DNA of 11,470 nucleotides, taken from positions 1 through 11,470 of the forward strand of contig JAXIUW010200843.1 in the NCBI GenBank assembly GCA_035591015.1, read 5' to 3'. Positions 8,243 through 11,470 of the stretch are shown in pieces. The DNA is from Cephalothrix simula. Its lineage: Eukaryota > Nemertea > Palaeonemertea > Archinemertea > Cephalotrichidae. The position numbers were made by a program, and so were the translations under genes. The notes under the pieces were generated by a model that was given only the letters and a program-made list of their open reading frames with translations, was not told where the DNA came from and ran no database searches. Position 1 is the first letter of the stretch, and each line of letters starts with the position of its first letter.

Positions 8243-9397
8243 TTTCTATAGTTTATCCAATTTTTTAGGAAACAAAAATAATTCTTTCATCCTCTAATAC
8301 TCTTCCATTTTTATCAGAAGTTAGTGTTAAAATAAACTTTTCCGCCCATTTCTGTAACTAAATATGATATGAACAAGTTGTCCACCTGGCTGAGTGAAGC
8401 ACTGTGCGCGAACATGTGTTCTCTCTTAATGATTTATCAAATATTGAAAGTATTCTTACCAATAACTAAATTATACTTCGCAAAAATCTATTCAAATACT
8501 GTGTGCGTCATTTTTGTTAATTTGTTGACGTTTTATGCTGCATTTTTGAAGAAGATAGACTTATGAGAGCTAAACATTTGGATGATTCATTATAAAACAT
8601 GTTATTTATGAAATTAAAATAACCTATAATATGGCATGTAAATTTTAGTACGAAAAAAGCCATACTATCTGTATATGTTTATACTACGAAGAGGACACTG
8701 AACACATTCACACCGGGGTACTCGGCTCATCGGTCCCATCTGTGTCCGCTGCATAGTTATAAAATTACCCTAAAAATCAATGAATATCATGACAAACCAT
8801 TGAAAACAGTTGGCAAAATCAAGCAAATGGTCATTTTTTAATTAAAATTTAAAGATGACCCCTCCTGTAAATTATTACAAATACGGAAAGCGCGAACCTT
8901 TTTAGTTTTTTTAGGCCCCTACACTACAGAAGTTTTATAGTCGGGGAGTCAGAAGGTGGATCATTACAACCCCCTCAGGATCCTCCGTCATTATGATTTT
9001 TATGTTTATTTGGGTCCCAAATCGCCAACATCTGATTATTCCCAAGAAAAACGAAGAGCTACCGAAAGCAAAAAGTTTTTTTGCCAAGGCCATTTTAGTC
9101 CTAGATACTTGAAAATTGGCAAGAATCTACCTAATGTATCTTTAATGAGGCAGTAAAAAACTTCTTACCCTAGGACTTTATGCAACTGAGTAACTATGGC
9201 ATCACTCGTATGGGTTTTGTATCGACCATTGATTTTTATCTGACCTTGTTGACTCTCCAGTTTCAGGATTTAGTATGAGTTTTACCACTGTTTGGTACAC
9301 ACAACCTGATTGGTTGAAATACATTGGTCGAGGTCCGTTTCAGGTTTTGCTGCATGACGAATCACGGGCTACGAATCGAAAATCCACAATTTTTTTC
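8243..9397. other. Upstream region of gene B, no gene seen
   Basis: The promoter and 5' UTR of gene B should lie in the first few hundred bases on the minus strand, but no clear TATA box or initiator could be singled out. The remainder looks like spacer and old repeat. GAAAATTGGCAAG at 9111-9123 also occurs at 4250-4262, which suggests shared repeat ancestry. Short plus-strand open frames here have no recognisable protein features. Confidence 0.5.
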
Positions 9398-9608
9398 AGG
9401 GTACACCCTGCAGTTCCGGATTGATTGGGTCTGTTATGACGATTTTTCTATATAATAGTGCATACTGCATAGGTTTTTTTACTTGGCACATCGTCCTGTG
9501 AGTTTCAATTAATTAGAATAAAATAAAGATGTCGCCTTTGAAATTACGTGTACCTACGTGCTTTCGTGCGGAACCCCTGTGGCCAGTCTCGATACCGGAA
9601 GTCGAAAT
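9398..9608 (+). repeat. Dispersed repeat pair, copy 1
   Basis: This copy shares with 10741-11039 an opening AGGGTACACCCTGCA-TTCC, then TTTTTCTATATAATAGTGC, TTGGCACAT, and a strongly conserved 3' block running from AATAAAGATG to GATACCGGAAGTCGAAAT. Copies are in direct orientation about 1.34 kb apart. No coding capacity was recognised and the element class is unknown. This copy carries the single TTGGCAC (9483-9489) that is duplicated in the other copy. Confidence 0.8.
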
Positions 9609-10740
9609 TACTAGTACATGTATCACGGTGAAGGTGTATCGAAACTTTGAGAATTTAATATTTAGATGTTTTCTGATAATATAGGAGCTTTAAATGTGTC
9701 AAATTCGTGCACCCATTATTTTTTACGAATTTTTCGAAAGTGACACTTTTTCCTATCTTTTGTGTACTAAATTAGAACTGCAGGGAGTAGTCTTTCATCC
9801 AATTCAAATTTTGGTTTCTTTCAACCGGAATCATGTGCGGGAGAAGGGGGTAACTAATTATAATCGTTGTTTTAGATTGTGCTACCATGTCCATTTACTT
9901 GATTTTCTTCTCATTTTTACTTTCATCATTTTATTATTTTTCCTCTATTTTCATTTTTTCCTTAACACTTTTTCCATCATTTCACGTATGTATAATATTT
10001 CTGAATTTTAAATTTTTATTATTGGTCTCTATAAATCAGTTAAAAAGAAAGGTTGTGGTAACTTTTTTCTCATACAGGGGGTTGTTAAGAAAATGGGGAC
10101 ATTTTATTTAGAACGGCTGTTATATTGAGTTCTTTTTTGGGTTAAAACTTTACTTTATTTTCATCACTATGCCTTGAAAGTGACTTTAAGAGATGAAATG
10201 TGTTGAGATTTACTCAAGGAAAAAGATTTCAGGCCAAAATGATGCAATACGGGTGCACCTTGCAAGGTTCAAAAATTTGGTTCGTGGCTTTTTGTGAAAT
10301 TTGGATGAGGATCCTATAATAATTACCACAAAGCCTGCTAAAATTGGTCATATTGAGCTTGTACATCTAGATAAAACCTAGATAATAGCTTTTATACTAT
10401 TACCTAGGCTGATTTGGTATCAAACATTGGTTCTGCACTAAGTTAACCGATATGAAAGTATGAGTATCGACCGAGGTTAACTGGATGGAGCTTGTAATGG
10501 AATATGCTGTTGGTTATTATAAATATTTATACATTAAACCAAATTTTTTCTCTTTTTAGTTCTTGGGTTTTTTAAACTGAGCGGAAATGCACTACGTACT
10601 ATTTACCTTACACCCAAGCATTTTAACCAATCAGTCGAAATAGACCAACTGCAAAGGTATAATTGCTAAGATTTTTGCCCCTTTATTGTATTTGGGTTAT
10701 GGAACATATAATTTCGTTTTCATCGGTTTTTGTCGTTTTA
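9609..10740. other. Spacer between repeat copies, no gene seen
   Basis: AT-rich sequence with an inverted copy of the intron A repeat (9886-10010, listed separately). Open frames at 9694-10111 are pyrimidine-rich low-complexity sequence giving hydrophobic peptides and are not taken as genes. ACCTTGCAAGGT near 10257 is a short perfect palindrome of no known role. Confidence 0.5.
9886..10010 (+). repeat. Dispersed repeat, copy 2 (inverted to 2765-2885)
   Basis: This matches the minus strand of 2765-2885, starting at GTCCATTTACTTGATTTTCT and continuing to ACACTTTTTCCATCATT and GTAT. Similarity fades into low-complexity AT sequence on the right. It was presumably spread by a transposable element; no terminal repeats were identified. 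Confidence 0.65.
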
Positions 10741-11039
10741 AGGGTACACCCTGCAATTCCGGGTTGATGGGGTCTGATTTTTCTATATAATAGTGCGTAG
10801 TTTTTTTCTTCTATCTATGATAAAGCGATTAGTTTGATACTTGGCACCTAGAATGCATGGAATTCTTGCATTCCATGCATTCTTGTTGGCACATATGATG
10901 CTAACATTATGTAGTAAGTTTCATTAAATTCGAAGCATCGGTTACGAAATAAAGATGCCGCCTTTGAAACTACGTGTACCTACGCGCTTTCGTGCGAAAA
11001 TTAACCCTTGTGGCCATTCTCGATACCGGAAGTCGAAAT
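10741..11039 (+). repeat. Dispersed repeat pair, copy 2 with insertions
   Basis: Direct copy of 9398-9608, about 90 bp longer because of several insertions in the middle, including the 38-bp foldback at 10848-10885. Its 3' block (about 10950-11039) is nearly identical to the first copy except for a short insertion after TTTCGTGCG. Several substitutions scattered through the shared parts indicate age. Confidence 0.8.
10848..10885. repeat. 38-bp foldback flanked by 7-bp direct repeats
   Basis: The perfect arms AGAATGCATGGAA (10850-10862) and TTCCATGCATTCT (10871-10883) enclose an 8-nt loop; one mismatch extends each arm to 15 bp. TTGGCAC flanks it on both sides (10841-10847 and 10886-10892). 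The sister repeat at 9483-9489 has TTGGCAC once, followed directly by AT, and so behaves like the empty site. Confidence 0.7.
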
Positions 11040-11168
11040 GATCACGCGTATAGGTTAAATATCTTTAGCGCTTATTATTGCGAGTTGAAAAGTGATATTT
11101 TTGCAGTATAATTTTTTGTAATATCTTCAACGAAATTGATGTATATTGCTGATATGACACGAGGCGCA

Positions 11169-11370
11169 ATTCTGGAAAAACTTGTGTATAATCGTCTCCT
11201 TTCCTTTTTTACCTGTATAATTTTCAATTTGGGTTTAGAAAAAAAGCATTCGACAAATCTAGCCCACTCGAAGCCGCTGACCAAATTTACAAATCTCGTG
11301 ATCAAAACAAATTTCTGGTTGCATCTCGGATTTATCCAAGGTATTCTATACAGTAGACTTAAACATATTA
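11169..11370 (+). pseudogene. Broken LINE-type reverse transcriptase fragment
   Basis: The first frame gives ILEKLVYNRLLSFF followed by FNLGLEKKHSTNLA, matching the non-LTR retrotransposon reverse transcriptase pattern (SKILEKLVYNRL, then QFGFRKKHSTNLA) in order and spacing. The frame then shifts: NKFLVA reads in a second frame (from 11306) and SKVFYTVDLNIL in a third (11335-11370), matching the conserved N-[EK]-F and SKAFDTVDHNIL block. Only the finger/palm part up to that first conserved block is present. The catalytic Y-x-D-D region, endonuclease and 3' end are absent. At least two frame changes make it non-functional. It looks most like the Jockey/CR1/L2 side of the LINEs, but the clade is uncertain. 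Confidence 0.8.
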
Positions 11371-11380
11371 ACCCTATTTT

Positions 11381-11470
11381 TGAAGAGGGGGGCGGATTCC
11401 GCCCCCCTAAGGTTTTTCAAAAATATCTCTAAAACGGCGAATCGTAGGAAGCTGAAATTTCGCTACTTTT
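11381..11470 (+). repeat. Interspersed repeat end with GC palindrome (right edge)
   Basis: Ten-base arms GGGGGGCGGA (11387-11396) and TCCGCCCCCC (11398-11407) form a perfect palindrome around one central base. The following AT-rich part, through ATCTC, ACGGCGAATCGTA and CTGAAATTT, matches the reverse complement of the left edge of the window (1-44). The element runs off the window, and it abuts the reverse transcriptase fragment. Confidence 0.65.

Noticed and set aside
8369-8566. 65-codon hydrophobic plus-strand frame just upstream of gene B
   Set aside because: There is no recognisable family, it is short in AT-rich DNA, and it lies where the gene B promoter is expected.
8690-8760. GC-richer stretch that could be a tRNA-derived SINE head or small RNA gene
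   Set aside because: No cloverleaf, intact A-box and B-box pair or terminator could be laid out convincingly.
1-11470. Prokaryotic-type systems such as CRISPR arrays, toxin-antitoxin pairs or phage modules
   Set aside because: The repeats are degenerate and irregular, the genes are spliced animal channel genes, and there is no operon-like packing.

Overview
This is nuclear DNA from an animal, most likely an invertebrate. The evidence is AT-rich sequence, long non-coding spacers, spliced genes with GT/AG introns and strong start-codon contexts, many degenerate interspersed repeats, and a decayed LINE-type reverse transcriptase fragment. The lineage cannot be fixed from this window; a marine invertebrate such as a mollusc is a guess from the repeat style.

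The coding content is a head-to-tail pair of minus-strand paralogues encoding TRP-family cation channels that most resemble TRPV. Gene B (upstream, right) joins exon 1 (8242-7996) to exon 2 (7262-5410) for a predicted 699 aa. Gene A (downstream, left) joins exon 1 (4818-4695) to exon 2 (2424-581) for a predicted 655 aa. Both long exons look at first as if they start at TTG or GTG, but those codons are artefacts. Each long exon opens at a pyrimidine-rich AG acceptor, and each has an upstream coding exon ending in a phase-1 GT donor. In both genes the ankyrin region, six membrane segments, pore and short tail lie in one uninterrupted exon, and the single intron lies just before a shared F-M-P-[DN]-I motif. 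The large exons agree at roughly 70% of residues by eye. The first exons are nearly unrelated: gene B has a proline/glycine-rich leader with a PPxY motif, and gene A has a short Ser/Asp-rich leader.

The rest is repeat-rich spacer. Gene A's 2.27-kb intron holds a cluster of GTGAGCAGTGAG-like words, a degenerate tandem repeat of about 125-150 bp per unit, and a long interspersed repeat ending in a CAGA/CACA tract. Right of gene B, two direct copies of one dispersed repeat lie about 1.3 kb apart; one carries a 38-bp foldback flanked by a 7-bp duplication that is single-copy in the other. A broken reverse transcriptase fragment follows. The two edges of the window carry inverted copies of another repeat built on a GC-rich palindrome.

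The most noteworthy object is the tandem pair of compact, nearly intronless TRPV-like channels with an unusual selectivity filter, a degenerate TRP box and swapped N-terminal exons. No prokaryotic-type system, CRISPR array or RNA gene was found.
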